Origin: Methylobacterium sp.
GTDB taxonomy: Bacteria > Pseudomonadota > Alphaproteobacteria > Rhizobiales > Beijerinckiaceae
Assembly (NCBI RefSeq): GCF_019745455.1
Contig: NZ_JAIETD010000028.1
Coordinates: 62,001 to 126,000, forward strand
DNA length: 64,000 bases
Reading direction: 5' to 3'
The position numbers and the translations under genes were made by a program. The number at the start of each line of letters is the position of its first letter. Positions within the stretch are counted from its first letter, which is position 1. The notes under the pieces are model-generated. The model made no database searches and had not been told where the DNA came from. It saw only the letters and a list, made by a program, of their open reading frames with translations. Shown here piece after piece: positions 18,060 through 27,464 of this stretch.

Positions 18060-18678
18060 ATAACTTTCCCATCACGTCACCGCGGAACCCATAGACCTCC
18101 CGCTTACCCCCGAGCGGCACCAGCGCAACCTCCCGCGTCGCGCCGGGCTCGAACCGCACCGCGGTGCCAGGAGCTATGTCGAGGCGCCGGCCGCGGGCCT
18201 TGTCGCGCTCGAAGCGCAAGCCGGGATTGACCTCGAAGAAATGGTAGTGCGAGCCGACCTGGATCGGCCGGTCGCCGGTATTGGCCACCGAGATCACGGT
18301 GCGCTCGGCGCCGTCGTTGAAGACGATGTCGCCGGGCAGCGTCGTCACCGCGCCGGGCACATCGGCAGAGGCCGCGCCGCGGATCGGGTGGTGGACGGTG
18401 ACGAGCTTGGTTCCGTCGGGGAAGGTCGCCTCGACCTGGATGTCGTGGATCATCTCGGGGATGCCCTCCATCACCTGGTCGGCGGTGAGGACATGGGCGC
18501 CGGCCTGCATCAGCTCGGAGACCGAGCGGCCGTCTCGCGCGCCTTCCACCACAGCATCCGTGATGAGCGCGATCGCCTCCGGGTAGTTCAGCTTGACGCC
18601 GCGGGCGAGCCGGTTGCGGGCGACCTGGGCGGCCATGGCGACGAGGAGCTTGTCCTTTTCGCGCGGTGTCAGGAGCAC
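18058..18678 (-). CDS. ureAB: Fused urease gamma-beta subunit
   Basis: A 206-residue protein: residues 1-100 are UreA ([20 protein letters not shown], then [10 protein letters not shown]), residues about 105-206 are UreB ([20 protein letters not shown], then the VYGFRG motif near the end). Fused ureAB is seen in some alphaproteobacteria and in Helicobacter. GTG at 18678 has GAGG 7 nt upstream. It is the first gene of ureAB-vapB-vapC-ureC-ureE-ureF-ureG, divergent from the PuuE-like gene. Confidence 0.95.
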   Translation of the reverse strand: MLLTPREKDKLLVAMAAQVARNRLARGVKLNYPEAIALITDAVVEGARDGRSVSELMQAGAHVLTADQVMEGIPEMIHDIQVEATFPDGTKLVTVHHPIRGAASADVPGAVTTLPGDIVFNDGAERTVISVANTGDRPIQVGSHYHFFEVNPGLRFERDKARGRRLDIAPGTAVRFEPGATREVALVPLGGKREVYGFRGDVMGKL

Positions 18679-18901
18679 GGGAAACCTCGGGTTGGTCGGT
18701 CAAGTCGGGCTGCTGAGGCAAGGAGCATGCACGGCAGCGCCGCGGACCCTGCCAGAAACCCGCCAGCGACGCATCCTGCGAGTCGACGCGGCGCTACAAG
18801 GGTCCAAGCCTTGCGGCAGCAGCTCCGTTTGACAGAACGCCGGCACAGCCCGACAGCCCCAACATGCCCAAGCATCGTATCCGCGACCCGAGACCGATCC
18901 A

Positions 18902-19801
18902 GTGACCTATCCCCGCGATCTCGTCGGCTACGGCCGAAACACGCCGCACCCGCATTGGCCGAACGGCGCCCGGATCGCGGTGCAGATCGTGCTCAATTAC
19001 GAGGAGGGCGGCGAGAACTGCATCCTGCACGGGGATTCCGCCTCCGAGGCCTTCCTCTCCGAGTTGATCGGCGCGCAGCCCTGGCCGGGCCTGCGCCACA
19101 TGAGCATGGAATCTAATTTCGAGTACGGCTCGCGCGCTGGGTTCTGGCGGTTGTGGCGGCTGTTTCGATCCCGGGGCGTGCCCGTGACCGTGTTCGGCGT
19201 CGCCACGGCGCTCGCCCGCAACCCGGAGGCGGTGGCGGCCATGCGCGAGGCGGAGTGGGAGATCGCCTGCCATGGGCTGAAATGGATCGACTACGCCCGC
19301 TTCTCCCGGGAGGACGAGGCCGCCCACATGGCCGAGGCGATCCGCATCCACACCGAGGTGACGGGCGAGCGTCCGCTCGGCTGGTACACCGGCCGCTCCT
19401 CGGTCCACACCCTCGACCTCGCGATCGCGGCGGGCATGACCTACCTCGCCGATTCCTACGCCGACGACCTGCCGTACTGGATCGAGGAGCCGAGCGGCCG
19501 CGGCCTCGTCGTGCCCTACACGCTCGACGCCAACGACATGCGTTGCGTGGCGGCGCAGGGCTTCAACACCGGCGACCACTTTGCCACCTACCTCTGCGAT
19601 ACCTTCGATGCGCTCAATGCCGAGGGCGAGACCGCCCCGAAGATGATGTCGGTGGGGCTGCATTGCCGTCTCATCGGCCGGCCGGGGCGCATCGGGGCGC
19701 TGATCCGCTTCCTCGACCACATAGCCGCGCATGATCGGGTCTGGGTCGCACGCCGGATCGACATCGCCCGCCACTGGGCCGCGCATCATCCGCCGGAGTG
19801 A
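18902..19801 (+). CDS. puuE: PuuE-like polysaccharide-deacetylase-family allantoinase
   Basis: A 299-residue NodB-fold protein of the cofactor-poor allantoinase (PuuE) subgroup. Typical elements are DLVGYGRNTPHPHWPNGAR at the N-terminus, YEEGGENCILHGD, EIACHGLKWIDY and GWYTGR. PuuE-type enzymes hydrolyse allantoin; relatives next to rut operons are also annotated as generic deacetylases, so substrate is less certain than family. The start is GTG 18902. It reads into the rut operon, 192 bp ahead of rutA, with the RutR box between. Confidence 0.8.
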   Translation: MTYPRDLVGYGRNTPHPHWPNGARIAVQIVLNYEEGGENCILHGDSASEAFLSELIGAQPWPGLRHMSMESNFEYGSRAGFWRLWRLFRSRGVPVTVFGVATALARNPEAVAAMREAEWEIACHGLKWIDYARFSREDEAAHMAEAIRIHTEVTGERPLGWYTGRSSVHTLDLAIAAGMTYLADSYADDLPYWIEEPSGRGLVVPYTLDANDMRCVAAQGFNTGDHFATYLCDTFDALNAEGETAPKMMSVGLHCRLIGRPGRIGALIRFLDHIAAHDRVWVARRIDIARHWAAHHPPE

Positions 19802-19918
19802 GAAGGCCCGGGTCGGACAGCGTGCCGGATCCCGCATCCGTTTTGAGCAGCGGCCGCCCGTCACGCGGGCAAACCGAAGGGACTTTGTGCAACCGGCCGA
19901 AAACCGCTCCGGAGTAGT

Positions 19919-19934
19919 TTGACCATTTGGTCCA
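19919..19934. promoter_or_regulatory. RutR operator
   Basis: TTGACCATTTGGTCCA matches the E. coli RutR palindrome TTGACCA-NN-TGGTCAA at all but one arm position. It lies 60-75 bp upstream of rutA, and a clear RutR homologue is encoded at 30571-31242, so uracil/thymine-responsive repression of rutABCDF is likely. Confidence 0.75.
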
Positions 19935-19993
19935 ACTCGATATCGTCAGCCTGTCGCCACGGCCCGATCGATTCTTCGAGTAGCGAGGTTGCC

Positions 19994-21094
19994 ATGAATG
20001 TCGGCGTCTTCATCCCGATCGGGAACAACGGCTGGCTGCTGTCCGAGAACGCGCCGCAATACAAACCGAGCTTCGAGCTGAACAAGCAGGTGGTGCTGCG
20101 GGCCGAGCATTACGGGCTCGATTTCGCGCTCTCGATGATCAAGCTTCGGGGCTTTGGCGGAAAGACCGAGTTCTGGGACCACAACCTCGAATCCTTCACC
20201 CTGATGGCGGGCCTCGCGGCGGTCACGAGCCGGATCAAGCTCTTCGCGACGGCAGCGACCCTGTGCATGCCGCCGGCGATCACGGCCCGGATGGCCTCGA
20301 CCATCGACTCGATCTCGAACGGCCGTTTCGGCCTCAATCTCGTCACCGGCTGGCAGCGGCCCGAATACTCGCAGATGGGCCTGTGGCCCGGCGACGAGTA
20401 TTTTTCGCGGCGCTACGAGTATCTCTCGGAATACGCTCAGGTGCTGCGCGACCTGTGGGAGACCGGGTCCTGCGACCTCAAGGGCGAGTTCTTCCAGATG
20501 GACGATTGCCGCCTCTCGCCGCGGCCCCAGGCCGACATGAAGATCATCTGCGCGGGGCAGTCCTCGGCGGGAATGAGCTTCACGGCCAAATACGCCGATT
20601 ACAATTTCTGCTTCGGCAAGGGCGTCAACACGCCCAAAGCCTTCGCCCCGACGGTCGAGCGGCTGGAGGTCGCCAAGCAAGAGACCGGGCGGGACGTCTC
20701 CTCCTACGTGCTGTTCATGATCATCGGTGACGAGACCGAGGAGGCCGCCCGCGCCACCTGGGAGCATTACAAGGCCGGGGCCGACCAGGAGGCGATCGCC
20801 TGGCTCGGGGTGCAAGGGGCGGCCGACACCAAGTCCGGCGCCGACACCAATGTCCGCCAGATGGTCGATCCGACCTCCGCGGTGAACATCAACATGGGCA
20901 CGCTGGTCGGCTCCTACGCGCAGGTGGCGGAGATGCTCGACGATGTGGCGACGGTGCCGGGCACCGAGGGCGTGCTCCTGGTGTTCGACGACTTCCTCAA
21001 GGGGATCGAGGATTTCGGCACCCGCATCCAGCCGCTGATGCAGTCGCGCCAGCACCTGTCGCAGGATGCTGGCGCGATGGCGAAGGTGGCGTGA
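19994..21094 (+). CDS. rutA: Pyrimidine monooxygenase RutA
   Basis: A 366-residue bacterial-luciferase-fold FMN monooxygenase that opens the uracil ring between N3 and C4, giving ureidoacrylate peracid. Family hallmarks include [35 protein letters not shown] and [22 protein letters not shown] 19994 gives the canonical N-terminus and follows a GCGAGG site. FMNH2 would come from RutF, encoded at the end of the operon. rutB overlaps its stop (TGATG). Confidence 0.95.
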   Translation: MNVGVFIPIGNNGWLLSENAPQYKPSFELNKQVVLRAEHYGLDFALSMIKLRGFGGKTEFWDHNLESFTLMAGLAAVTSRIKLFATAATLCMPPAITARMASTIDSISNGRFGLNLVTGWQRPEYSQMGLWPGDEYFSRRYEYLSEYAQVLRDLWETGSCDLKGEFFQMDDCRLSPRPQADMKIICAGQSSAGMSFTAKYADYNFCFGKGVNTPKAFAPTVERLEVAKQETGRDVSSYVLFMIIGDETEEAARATWEHYKAGADQEAIAWLGVQGAADTKSGADTNVRQMVDPTSAVNINMGTLVGSYAQVAEMLDDVATVPGTEGVLLVFDDFLKGIEDFGTRIQPLMQSRQHLSQDAGAMAKVA

Positions 21095-21825
21095 TGCCGG
21101 CCGGCTATCACGATCCGCAAGGCCGCCACGGCGCCATCACCCTGCCGGCGCGGCCGGAGCCGATCGCGTTCGACGCTGCCGCCACGGCGCTCATCGTCGT
21201 CGACATGCAGAACGCCTACGCGACGAAGGGCGGCTATCTCGATCTCGCCGGGTTCGACGTCTCGGCGACGGGGCCGGTGATCGACAGGATCGCGCAGGCC
21301 GTGGCGGCGGCGCGCGCCGCCGGCATCCCGGTGGTCTGGTTCCAGAACGGCTGGGACCCGGATTACGTCGAGGCCGGCGGACCGGGCTCGCCGAACTGGC
21401 ACAAGTCGAACGCGCTCAAGACCATGCGCAGCCGCCCCGGCATGAACGAGCGCCTGCTCGCCAAGGGCACCTGGGACTACGCCCTGGTCGATGCGCTCAA
21501 TCCCGAACCCGGCGACATCGTGCTCCCCAAGCCCCGCTACAGCGGCTTCTACAACACGGCGCTCGACAGCATGCTGCGGGCGCGCGGCATCCGCACCCTC
21601 GTCTTCACCGGCATCGCCACCAATGTCTGCGTGGAATCGACCCTGCGCGACGGCTTCTTCCTCGAATATTTCGGCATCGTGCTGGCCGACGCCACCCACC
21701 AGGCCGGGCCGGAGAGCCTGCAGGCGGGGGCGCTCGCCAATATCGAGACCTTCTTCGGCTGGGTCTCGGACGTGGCGGCGTTCGAGAGGGCGGTTGGCGG
21801 GTCGGAAGCGATGGCGGCCGAGTAG
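21094..21825 (+). CDS. rutB: Ureidoacrylate peracid/amidohydrolase RutB
   Basis: A 243-residue isochorismatase-like cysteine hydrolase. It shows the catalytic Asp in [11 protein letters not shown], Lys in [10 protein letters not shown] and Cys in [16 protein letters not shown]. It cleaves the ureidoacrylate product of RutA to aminoacrylate peracid and carbamate. ATG 21094 overlaps the rutA TGA; an adjacent in-frame GTG at 21091 is possible. Confidence 0.95.
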   Translation: MPAGYHDPQGRHGAITLPARPEPIAFDAAATALIVVDMQNAYATKGGYLDLAGFDVSATGPVIDRIAQAVAAARAAGIPVVWFQNGWDPDYVEAGGPGSPNWHKSNALKTMRSRPGMNERLLAKGTWDYALVDALNPEPGDIVLPKPRYSGFYNTALDSMLRARGIRTLVFTGIATNVCVESTLRDGFFLEYFGIVLADATHQAGPESLQAGALANIETFFGWVSDVAAFERAVGGSEAMAAE

Positions 21826-21849
21826 AGATCGTCGTCCAGTGCCCCCCGC

Positions 21850-21920
21850 GTCATCCCGGGGCGCCCCCGGATCCGGCCTTTGGCCGGTCCAAGGACAGGC
21901 TCCGGCGAGCCCGGGATGAC
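21850..21920. repeat. Intergenic inverted repeat (GTCATCCCGGG type)
   Basis: Arms GTCATCCCGGG (21850-21860) and CCCGGGATGAC (21910-21920) enclose a second hairpin CCGGCC-TTT-GGCCGG near 21873-21887. It sits between rutB and rutC, where it could stabilise or attenuate the polycistronic message. This sequence style is common in alphaproteobacterial intergenic repeats. Confidence 0.7.
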
Positions 21921-21977
21921 GGGGAGGGAACTTTTCCAGGCAAACTCAGAACGACCCAAGGCTGAAGGAGCCGTCCC

Positions 21978-22367
21978 ATGCCCAAGACCGTCATCATCCC
22001 GCCGGGCACCGGCAAGCCGCTCGCGCCCTACGTTCCCGGAACGCTGGCCGACGGCGTGCTCTACGTCTCGGGCACGCTGCCGCTCGATGCCGACGCCAAC
22101 GTCGTCCATGTCGGCGATGCCTCGGCGCAGACCAGGCACGTTCTGGAGACCATCAAGGGCGTGGTCGAGGCCGCCGGCGGGACCATGGACGACGTCACCT
22201 TCAACCACATCTTCCTGAAGGACTGGGCCGATTACGGCGCCATGAACGCGGTCTATGCGAGCTACTTTCCCGGCGACAAGCCGGCCCGCTACTGCATCCA
22301 ATGCGGCCTCGTGAAGCCCGACGCCCTCGTGGAGATCGCCTCCGTCGCCCATATCGGCCGGGCCTGA
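21978..22367 (+). CDS. rutC: RutC, aminoacrylate-processing RidA-family protein
   Basis: A 129-residue YjgF/YER057c/RidA protein. Motifs include [15 protein letters not shown] and a C-terminal [12 protein letters not shown]. In E. coli RutC promotes reduction or deamination of aminoacrylate species in the Rut pathway. ATG 21978 follows GAAGGAG. Two bp separate it from the rutD GTG. Confidence 0.93.
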   Translation: MPKTVIIPPGTGKPLAPYVPGTLADGVLYVSGTLPLDADANVVHVGDASAQTRHVLETIKGVVEAAGGTMDDVTFNHIFLKDWADYGAMNAVYASYFPGDKPARYCIQCGLVKPDALVEIASVAHIGRA

Positions 22368-22368
22368 G

Positions 22369-23148
22369 GTGGCGCCGATCCATCACGAGGTCCACGGCTC
22401 GGGCGAGCGGACCGTGCTGCTCTCGCCCGGTCTCGGCGGATCGGCGGGGTACTTCGCACCGCAGATCCCGGCCCTGGCGGAGCTGTTCCGGGTGGTCGCC
22501 TACGACCATCGCGGGACCGGCCGCTCGCCGGATGAGCTGGAGCCGGGGCACAACATCGCCGCCATGGCCCGCGATGCGCTCGCCGTTCTCGACGCCCTCG
22601 ATATCGCCGCTTGCGACGTCGTCGGCCATGCGCTCGGCGGGTTGATCGGTCTGGAGATGGCGCTTATCGCGCCCGAGCGCGTCGGCCGCCTCGTGATCGT
22701 CAACGGCTGGGCGAAGACCGATCCCGCGACGAAGCGCTGTTTCGCCGCCAGAAAAAGCCTCCTCACCCATGTCGGGCCGGAGGCCTACGTGAAGGCGCAG
22801 GCGATCTTCCTCTATCCCGCACCCTGGCTCTCCGAGAACGCCGAGCGCGTCGCGGCAGACGAGGCCCATGCGCTGGCGCATTTCCCCGGAGCCGCCAACG
22901 TGCTCGCCCGCATCGCCGCGATCGAGGCCTTCGATGCGTCGGAGAGGCTGGGAGACGTCGAGGCCGAGACCTATGTGATGGCGGCGCAGGACGACGTGCT
23001 GGTGCCCTGGACCGCATCGCGGCATCTGGCCGAAACCCTGCCGCGTGCCCATCTCGACCTCGCGCCCGATGGCGGACACGCCCATAGCGTGACCCGGACG
23101 GACGCCTTCAACGCCGCCCTGCTGGCCTTCCTGGCGCGGCACCCATGA
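22369..23148 (+). CDS. rutD: RutD, alpha/beta hydrolase of pyrimidine degradation
   Basis: A 259-residue alpha/beta hydrolase that accelerates aminoacrylate hydrolysis to malonic semialdehyde. The N-terminal [20 protein letters not shown] supplies the oxyanion region. The nucleophile elbow reads GHALGG, an Ala in place of the usual Ser, and the late His lies in [10 protein letters not shown]. coli RutD also has an atypical elbow. The start is GTG 22369, and the gene overlaps rutF by ATGA. Confidence 0.9.
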   Translation: MAPIHHEVHGSGERTVLLSPGLGGSAGYFAPQIPALAELFRVVAYDHRGTGRSPDELEPGHNIAAMARDALAVLDALDIAACDVVGHALGGLIGLEMALIAPERVGRLVIVNGWAKTDPATKRCFAARKSLLTHVGPEAYVKAQAIFLYPAPWLSENAERVAADEAHALAHFPGAANVLARIAAIEAFDASERLGDVEAETYVMAAQDDVLVPWTASRHLAETLPRAHLDLAPDGGHAHSVTRTDAFNAALLAFLARHP

Positions 23149-23705
23149 CCATAGCGACCAAGGCCGCCATGACAGATCATCGTCCCCTGGAGGCCGGCCT
23201 CTTCCGCGACGCGATGGCGCTGATGGCGAGCGCCGTCCACCTCGTCACCACGGACGGCCCCGGCGGCCGGGCCGGCTTCACCGCGACGGCCGTGTGCAGC
23301 GTCAGCGATGCGCCGCCGACCCTGCTGGTCTGCCTCAACCGCGGCTCCTCGGCCTACGAATCCTTCAGCCGCAACGACGCCCTCTGCGTCAACACGCTGA
23401 CCGCCGAACAATCGGCCGTGGCGGGTGCCTTCGGCGGCAAGACGCCGATGGACGAGCGCTTCGCCTCCGCCACCTGGGGCAGCCTTGCCACCGGCGCGCC
23501 GGTCTTGGAGGGGGCGCTCGTCGCCTTCGATTGCCGCATCGTCGAGCGCACCGCCATGGGCAGCCACGATGTGCTGTTCTGCGCGGTCGAGGCCCTGGCC
23601 GAGCCGGCGGAAGGGGAGGGGCTGGTCTACGCGGCGCGGCGCTATCATGCGGTGCCGCGGACACAGCAGGAATCCGAGACGCCGCCGCTGCGCCGGCTGG
23701 CGTGA
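23145..23705 (+). CDS. rutF: RutF flavin reductase
   Basis: A 186-residue short-chain flavin reductase with a split-barrel FMN-binding fold ([20 protein letters not shown], then SSAYESF and FCVNTL-like [10 protein letters not shown]). It supplies reduced FMN to RutA. ATG 23145 overlaps rutD; a second ATG nine codons on is possible. It ends the operon; neither rutE (malonic semialdehyde reductase) nor rutG (permease) is present downstream. Confidence 0.92.
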   Translation: MTIATKAAMTDHRPLEAGLFRDAMALMASAVHLVTTDGPGGRAGFTATAVCSVSDAPPTLLVCLNRGSSAYESFSRNDALCVNTLTAEQSAVAGAFGGKTPMDERFASATWGSLATGAPVLEGALVAFDCRIVERTAMGSHDVLFCAVEALAEPAEGEGLVYAARRYHAVPRTQQESETPPLRRLA

Positions 23706-23755
23706 GAGCGCGGGAATCACCCGTGCGCCTCTGCCTGAGCGCGACATTCGTGCGA

Positions 23756-23944
23756 CCCCCCTCTCCCCGCACGCGGGGAGAGGGCCGCGACGACCCTGTC
23801 GTCGGCGCGGCGAGGCGGCAGCCGACGGTGAGGGGGCGACTCCGCGGGAGCCACTTCCGGAAACGCCCCCTCACCCTCGCTCCGCTCGTCGCAGGCACGG
23901 CGAGGTGCCTGCGACCCTCTCCCCGCAGGCGGGGAGAGGGGAGA
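23756..23944. repeat. Bipartite palindromic repeat filling the rutF-serS gap
   Basis: The 318-bp non-coding gap 23706-24023 is dominated by this ~190-bp element. Its two ends are near-identical hairpins, CCCTCTCCCCGC-AC-GCGGGGAGAGGG at 23759-23784 and the same arms at about 23915-23940. The interior also has paired segments (GGGGGCG with CGCCCCC). The hairpin style is shared with repeats at 3303, 10055 and 12038. No gene is visible in the gap; the hairpins may stop rut transcription. Confidence 0.7.
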
Positions 23945-24023
23945 CCCCAAGCGGCGCGCTCGCCCTTGTCGCGCCCGCACCGATGCGGCAAAGCGTCGGC
24001 GTCCCACGCGAGCCGAGCCGCCC

Positions 24024-25310
24024 ATGCACGATATCCGCGCCATCCGCGAGAACCCGGACGCCTTCGACCTCGCCCTGAAGCGGCGGGGGCTCGAGCCCCT
24101 CGCGGCCGAACTGATCGGCCTCGACGATGCGCGCAAATCCGCGGTCTCGGCGGCTCAGGCGAACCAGGAGCGGCGCAACGCCCTCTCGAAGGAGGTCGGC
24201 GCGGCCAAGAAGGCCAAGGACGAGGCGCGGGCGGCCGAGCTGATGGCCGAGGTGGCGCGGCTCAAGGACGAGGCGCCGGCCCTGGAGGCGTCTCAAGCAG
24301 AGGCCGGGAAGGTGCTCGACGAGCGCCTCGCCGCGATCCCGAACAGCCCGAATCCTGAGGTGCCGGAGGGCGCCGACGAGCACGGCAACGTCGAGTATCG
24401 GCGCTTCGAGGCGAAGCGTCCGCAACTCGCGACCGGCCAGCAGCATTTCGAGCTCGGCGAGGCCTCGGGCCTGATGGATTTCGAGGCGGCCTCGCGGATG
24501 TCGGGTGCGCGCTTCGTGGTGCTGAAAGGCCAGCTCGCCCGGCTGGAGCGGGCGCTCGGCCAGTTCATGCTCGACCTGCATACGGGCGAGCACGGCTACA
24601 CCGAGGTGGCGCCCCCGATCCTCGTCCGGGACGAGGCGATGTTCGGCACGGCGCAGTTGCCGAAGTTTCGGGATGACCAGTTTCGCGCAGGCGATGATTT
24701 CTGGCTCATCCCCACAGCCGAAGTGCCCCTGACCAACCTTGTCCGCGAATCGATCCTCGCGGAAGACGAACTCCCCCTCCGGTTCACCGCCCTCACCCCC
24801 TGCTTCCGCGCCGAGGCCGGCTCGGCGGGGCGCGACACCCGCGGGATGCTGCGCCAGCATCAGTTCAACAAGGTCGAACTCGTCTCGATCACGACGCCCG
24901 ACCAATCGGCGAGCGAGCACGAGCGCATGCTCGGCTCGGCGGAGGCGGTGCTGAAGAAGCTCGACCTGCCGTTTCGCGTCATGACGTTGTGTACCGGCGA
25001 CATGGGCTTTGCGAGCCAGAAGACCTACGACATCGAGGTCTGGATGCCGGGGCAGGGGACGTTCCGCGAGATCTCGTCCTGCTCGGTCTGCGGCGAGTTC
25101 CAGGCGCGGCGGATGAACGCGCGCTACCGGCCGAAGGAGGGCAAGGGCGCCTCGTTCGTCCACACCCTCAATGGCTCGGGCGTCGCCGTGGGCCGCGCGC
25201 TCATCGCCGTGATGGAGAATTACCAGAACCCGGATGGCAGCGTCACGGTGCCGTCGGTGCTCAAGCCCTATATGGGCGGCATCGAGCGAATCGAAGGACC
25301 CAAGAGCTGA
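24024..25310 (+). CDS. serS: Seryl-tRNA synthetase
   Basis: A 428-residue class II aminoacyl-tRNA synthetase. The N-terminal coiled-coil tRNA-binding arm spans about 1-110 ([20 protein letters not shown]). Motif 2 is [20 protein letters not shown] and motif 3 ends [17 protein letters not shown]. It charges tRNA-Ser. Its stop overlaps the surE ATG by one base. Confidence 0.97.
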   Translation: MHDIRAIRENPDAFDLALKRRGLEPLAAELIGLDDARKSAVSAAQANQERRNALSKEVGAAKKAKDEARAAELMAEVARLKDEAPALEASQAEAGKVLDERLAAIPNSPNPEVPEGADEHGNVEYRRFEAKRPQLATGQQHFELGEASGLMDFEAASRMSGARFVVLKGQLARLERALGQFMLDLHTGEHGYTEVAPPILVRDEAMFGTAQLPKFRDDQFRAGDDFWLIPTAEVPLTNLVRESILAEDELPLRFTALTPCFRAEAGSAGRDTRGMLRQHQFNKVELVSITTPDQSASEHERMLGSAEAVLKKLDLPFRVMTLCTGDMGFASQKTYDIEVWMPGQGTFREISSCSVCGEFQARRMNARYRPKEGKGASFVHTLNGSGVAVGRALIAVMENYQNPDGSVTVPSVLKPYMGGIERIEGPKS

Positions 25311-26074
25311 TGCGCGTTCTGGTCACCAACGACGACGGTATCCACGCCCCCGGCCTGGAGACCCTGGAGGGCATCGCCCGGAGCCTGTCCGACGACGTCT
25401 GGGTGGTGGCGCCCGAGAGCGACCAGTCCGGCGTCTCGCACTCGCTCTCGCTCAACGATCCCCTGCGCCTGCGCCAGATCTCCGAGAAACGCTTCGCCGT
25501 GAAGGGCACGCCCTCCGATTGCGTGATCATGGGGGTGCGCCACATCCTCAAGGACCATGGGCCGGACCTCGTCCTGTCAGGGGTCAACCGCGGCCAGAAC
25601 GTCGCCGAGGACGTGACCTATTCGGGCACCATCGCGGCGGCGATGGAGGGTACCATCCTCAACGTGCGCTCCATCGCCATGAGCCAGGCCTACGGCGCAG
25701 GAGGACGCGGGGCGATCAAATGGGACTGCGCCGCCGCCCATGGGCCGGGCGTGGTCAAGAAGATCCTGGAGACCGGAATCGAGCCCGGCATCGTCATCAA
25801 CGTCAACTTCCCCGATTGCGAGCCCGAGGAGGTCGTCGGGACGGCGATCGCCGCGCAGGGCCAGCGCAACCAGGCGTTGCTCGCCATCGACGCGCGTCAG
25901 GACGGGCGCGGCAACCCGTATTTCTGGCTCGCCTTCGCCAAGGCGCGATTCGAGCCGGGTCACGGCACCGACCTCAAGGCCATCGCCGAGAACCGCATCT
26001 CGGTGACGCCGCTTCGCCTCGACCTCACCGACGAGCCGACGCTGACCCGCTTCGCCCTCGCCTTCGAGGACTAG
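25310..26074 (+). CDS. surE: 5'/3'-nucleotidase SurE
   Basis: A 254-residue metal-dependent nucleoside monophosphatase. Metal ligands lie in [15 protein letters not shown] (Asp8, Asp9) and SESDQSG-like APESDQSGVSHSLSL, with NRGQN downstream. ATG 25310 overlaps the serS stop. The serS-surE-pcm order is typical of alphaproteobacteria. Confidence 0.96.
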   Translation: MRVLVTNDDGIHAPGLETLEGIARSLSDDVWVVAPESDQSGVSHSLSLNDPLRLRQISEKRFAVKGTPSDCVIMGVRHILKDHGPDLVLSGVNRGQNVAEDVTYSGTIAAAMEGTILNVRSIAMSQAYGAGGRGAIKWDCAAAHGPGVVKKILETGIEPGIVINVNFPDCEPEEVVGTAIAAQGQRNQALLAIDARQDGRGNPYFWLAFAKARFEPGHGTDLKAIAENRISVTPLRLDLTDEPTLTRFALAFED

Positions 26075-26135
26075 CCTGAGCGCCTCTTACGACCCTGGCG
26101 ACGACGAGGCGGGCGCCGTCGAGGACGCCGCCTTC

Positions 26136-26741
26136 GTGCTCGCCATGCGCGGGCGCGGAGTGCGCGACACCGCGATCCTGAGTGCGATGGAGCGGGTGCC
26201 GCGCGAGCGTTTCGCACCCGCCCACCTGCGCCGTCACGCCCGGCGCGACATCGCCCTGCCGCTGCCTTGCGGCCAGACCATGACGGCGCCGACAACCATC
26301 GCGGCGATGCTGGCGGCCCTCGCCCTGCGGCCCGGCCAGCGGGTGTTCGAGATCGGCACCGGGTCGGGCTACGTCACCGCGCTCCTCGCCAGCCTCGGGG
26401 CCGCCGAGATCCGCAGCGTCGAGCGCTACGCGACCCTCGTCGAGGATGCGCAAGATCGGCTTGCCGCCGGGGGCTGCGGGGCGGAGGTGTCGATCGGCGA
26501 CGGCCTCGCCGAGGTGGCGGGACGCTACGACCGCATTCTCGTCAACGGGACGCTCACGGGGCTGCCCCCGAGACTTTCCGAGGCCCTGATGCCCGGAGGG
26601 CGCCTCGTCGGCGTGGTCGGGCGTCCCGAGACGGGCCGCCTCGTCACCGTCGAGCGCGGACCCGACGGCGCCCTCGCGCATCGCCTCGGCCCGAAGCTGA
26701 GGCTGGCGCCCATGACGCCGGGGCGAGCGGCGGTCCTGTAG
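26136..26741 (+). CDS. pcm: Protein-L-isoaspartate O-methyltransferase
   Basis: About 201 residues from GTG 26136. It repairs isoaspartyl residues using SAM. The SAM motif is VFEIGTGSGYVTALLA, preceded by the substrate-loop region CGQTMTAPTTIAAML. Alignment with E. coli Pcm suggests that some 15-20 residues precede this GTG. The open frame continues upstream to a CTG at 26076 (two bases after the surE stop) with GAGGA 5 nt before it and no ATG/GTG/TTG, so the true start may be that CTG. The post-I loop Ser/Thr normally seen after LVNG is Thr here (NGTLTGLPP), and the C-terminus is slightly short. Confidence 0.88.
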   Translation: MLAMRGRGVRDTAILSAMERVPRERFAPAHLRRHARRDIALPLPCGQTMTAPTTIAAMLAALALRPGQRVFEIGTGSGYVTALLASLGAAEIRSVERYATLVEDAQDRLAAGGCGAEVSIGDGLAEVAGRYDRILVNGTLTGLPPRLSEALMPGGRLVGVVGRPETGRLVTVERGPDGALAHRLGPKLRLAPMTPGRAAVL

Positions 26742-26814
26742 CCAGGCGCGGTCGATCGATCGAGATCCAACCTTTGCGGGAAACCGGGTGCCGAATCGCG
26801 GCACGGCGTGTACG

Positions 26815-26826
26815 GTAAAGCTTTAC
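26815..26826. promoter_or_regulatory. Perfect 12-bp palindrome upstream of psiE-like gene
   Basis: GTAAAGCTTTAC, centred 27 bp before the start codon at 26847. Possible operator; the cognate protein is unknown. Confidence 0.3.
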
Positions 26827-26846
26827 GGTCCAGGAGGCCGGTCGGG

Positions 26847-27368
26847 ATGGCGCAGGACGAGGACCCGCCGGGGCGCGTGACGCAGGTCTCGACCCGCCTG
26901 TTCGCCCATACCGAGCACCTGATCTATGCGGCCCTCGGCCTGCTTCTCGCCCTGACGGCGATCCTGGCGCTCGTGAACGCCACCGGCCTCGTCGTCGACG
27001 CGGTGCTGCATCTCGGCGGGGCGGCCAAGCTACTCGAGATCGTCGACAGGCTGCTGTTCGTGCTGATGGTCGTCGAGATCCTGCACACGGTCCGGGTCTC
27101 GATGCGCTCGGGCAAGCTCACCGGCGAGCCCTTCCTGATCGTCGGGCTGATCGCCTCGATCCGGCGGGTGCTGGTGATCACCCTGCAATCCTCCGAGGTC
27201 ATGCACGGCGCGATGACGCCTGAGCGCGAGGCGATGTTTCGTGCCGCGATGATCGAACTCGGTGTGCTGGCGGTGCTGATCCTGACCATGGTCGTGTCGA
27301 TCTACATCCTCCATCGCTCGCGCGCGGAGGCAGGTCAGGCGGGTGAACAAGACCGCACGCACGGTTGA
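26847..27368 (+). CDS. PsiE-like inner-membrane protein
   Basis: A 173-residue membrane protein similar to the phosphate-starvation-inducible PsiE family. Four hydrophobic segments are visible (about 25-45, 60-80, 95-115 and 140-163), with VVEILHTVRVSM and ASIRRVLVITLQSSEV in the loops. ATG 26847 follows GGAGG by 8 nt. The function of the family is not established. It interrupts the widespread pcm-nlpD neighbourhood. Confidence 0.75.
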   Translation: MAQDEDPPGRVTQVSTRLFAHTEHLIYAALGLLLALTAILALVNATGLVVDAVLHLGGAAKLLEIVDRLLFVLMVVEILHTVRVSMRSGKLTGEPFLIVGLIASIRRVLVITLQSSEVMHGAMTPEREAMFRAAMIELGVLAVLILTMVVSIYILHRSRAEAGQAGEQDRTHG

Positions 27369-27464
27369 TTGCGGGACAGGAAAGACGATGAACAGGAACG
27401 GTTGCTTAACCTGAATCCCGTTTGAATGACGTCATCAAGTTGCGTCAGGCTAACGGGTGCGTCG

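Noticed and set aside
18693..18710. RutR-like half-site (TTGACCGACCAA) upstream of ureAB
   Set aside because: The second half is not inverted, so no palindrome is formed.
18717..18732. Sigma-54-like string GTGCATGCTCCTTGCC upstream of ureAB
   Set aside because: The -24 GG is missing (TG instead); too weak to list as a promoter.
22369..23148. rutD as a pseudogene because the nucleophile elbow lacks Ser
   Set aside because: The frame is intact, overlaps rutF normally, and characterised RutD also departs from the canonical elbow.
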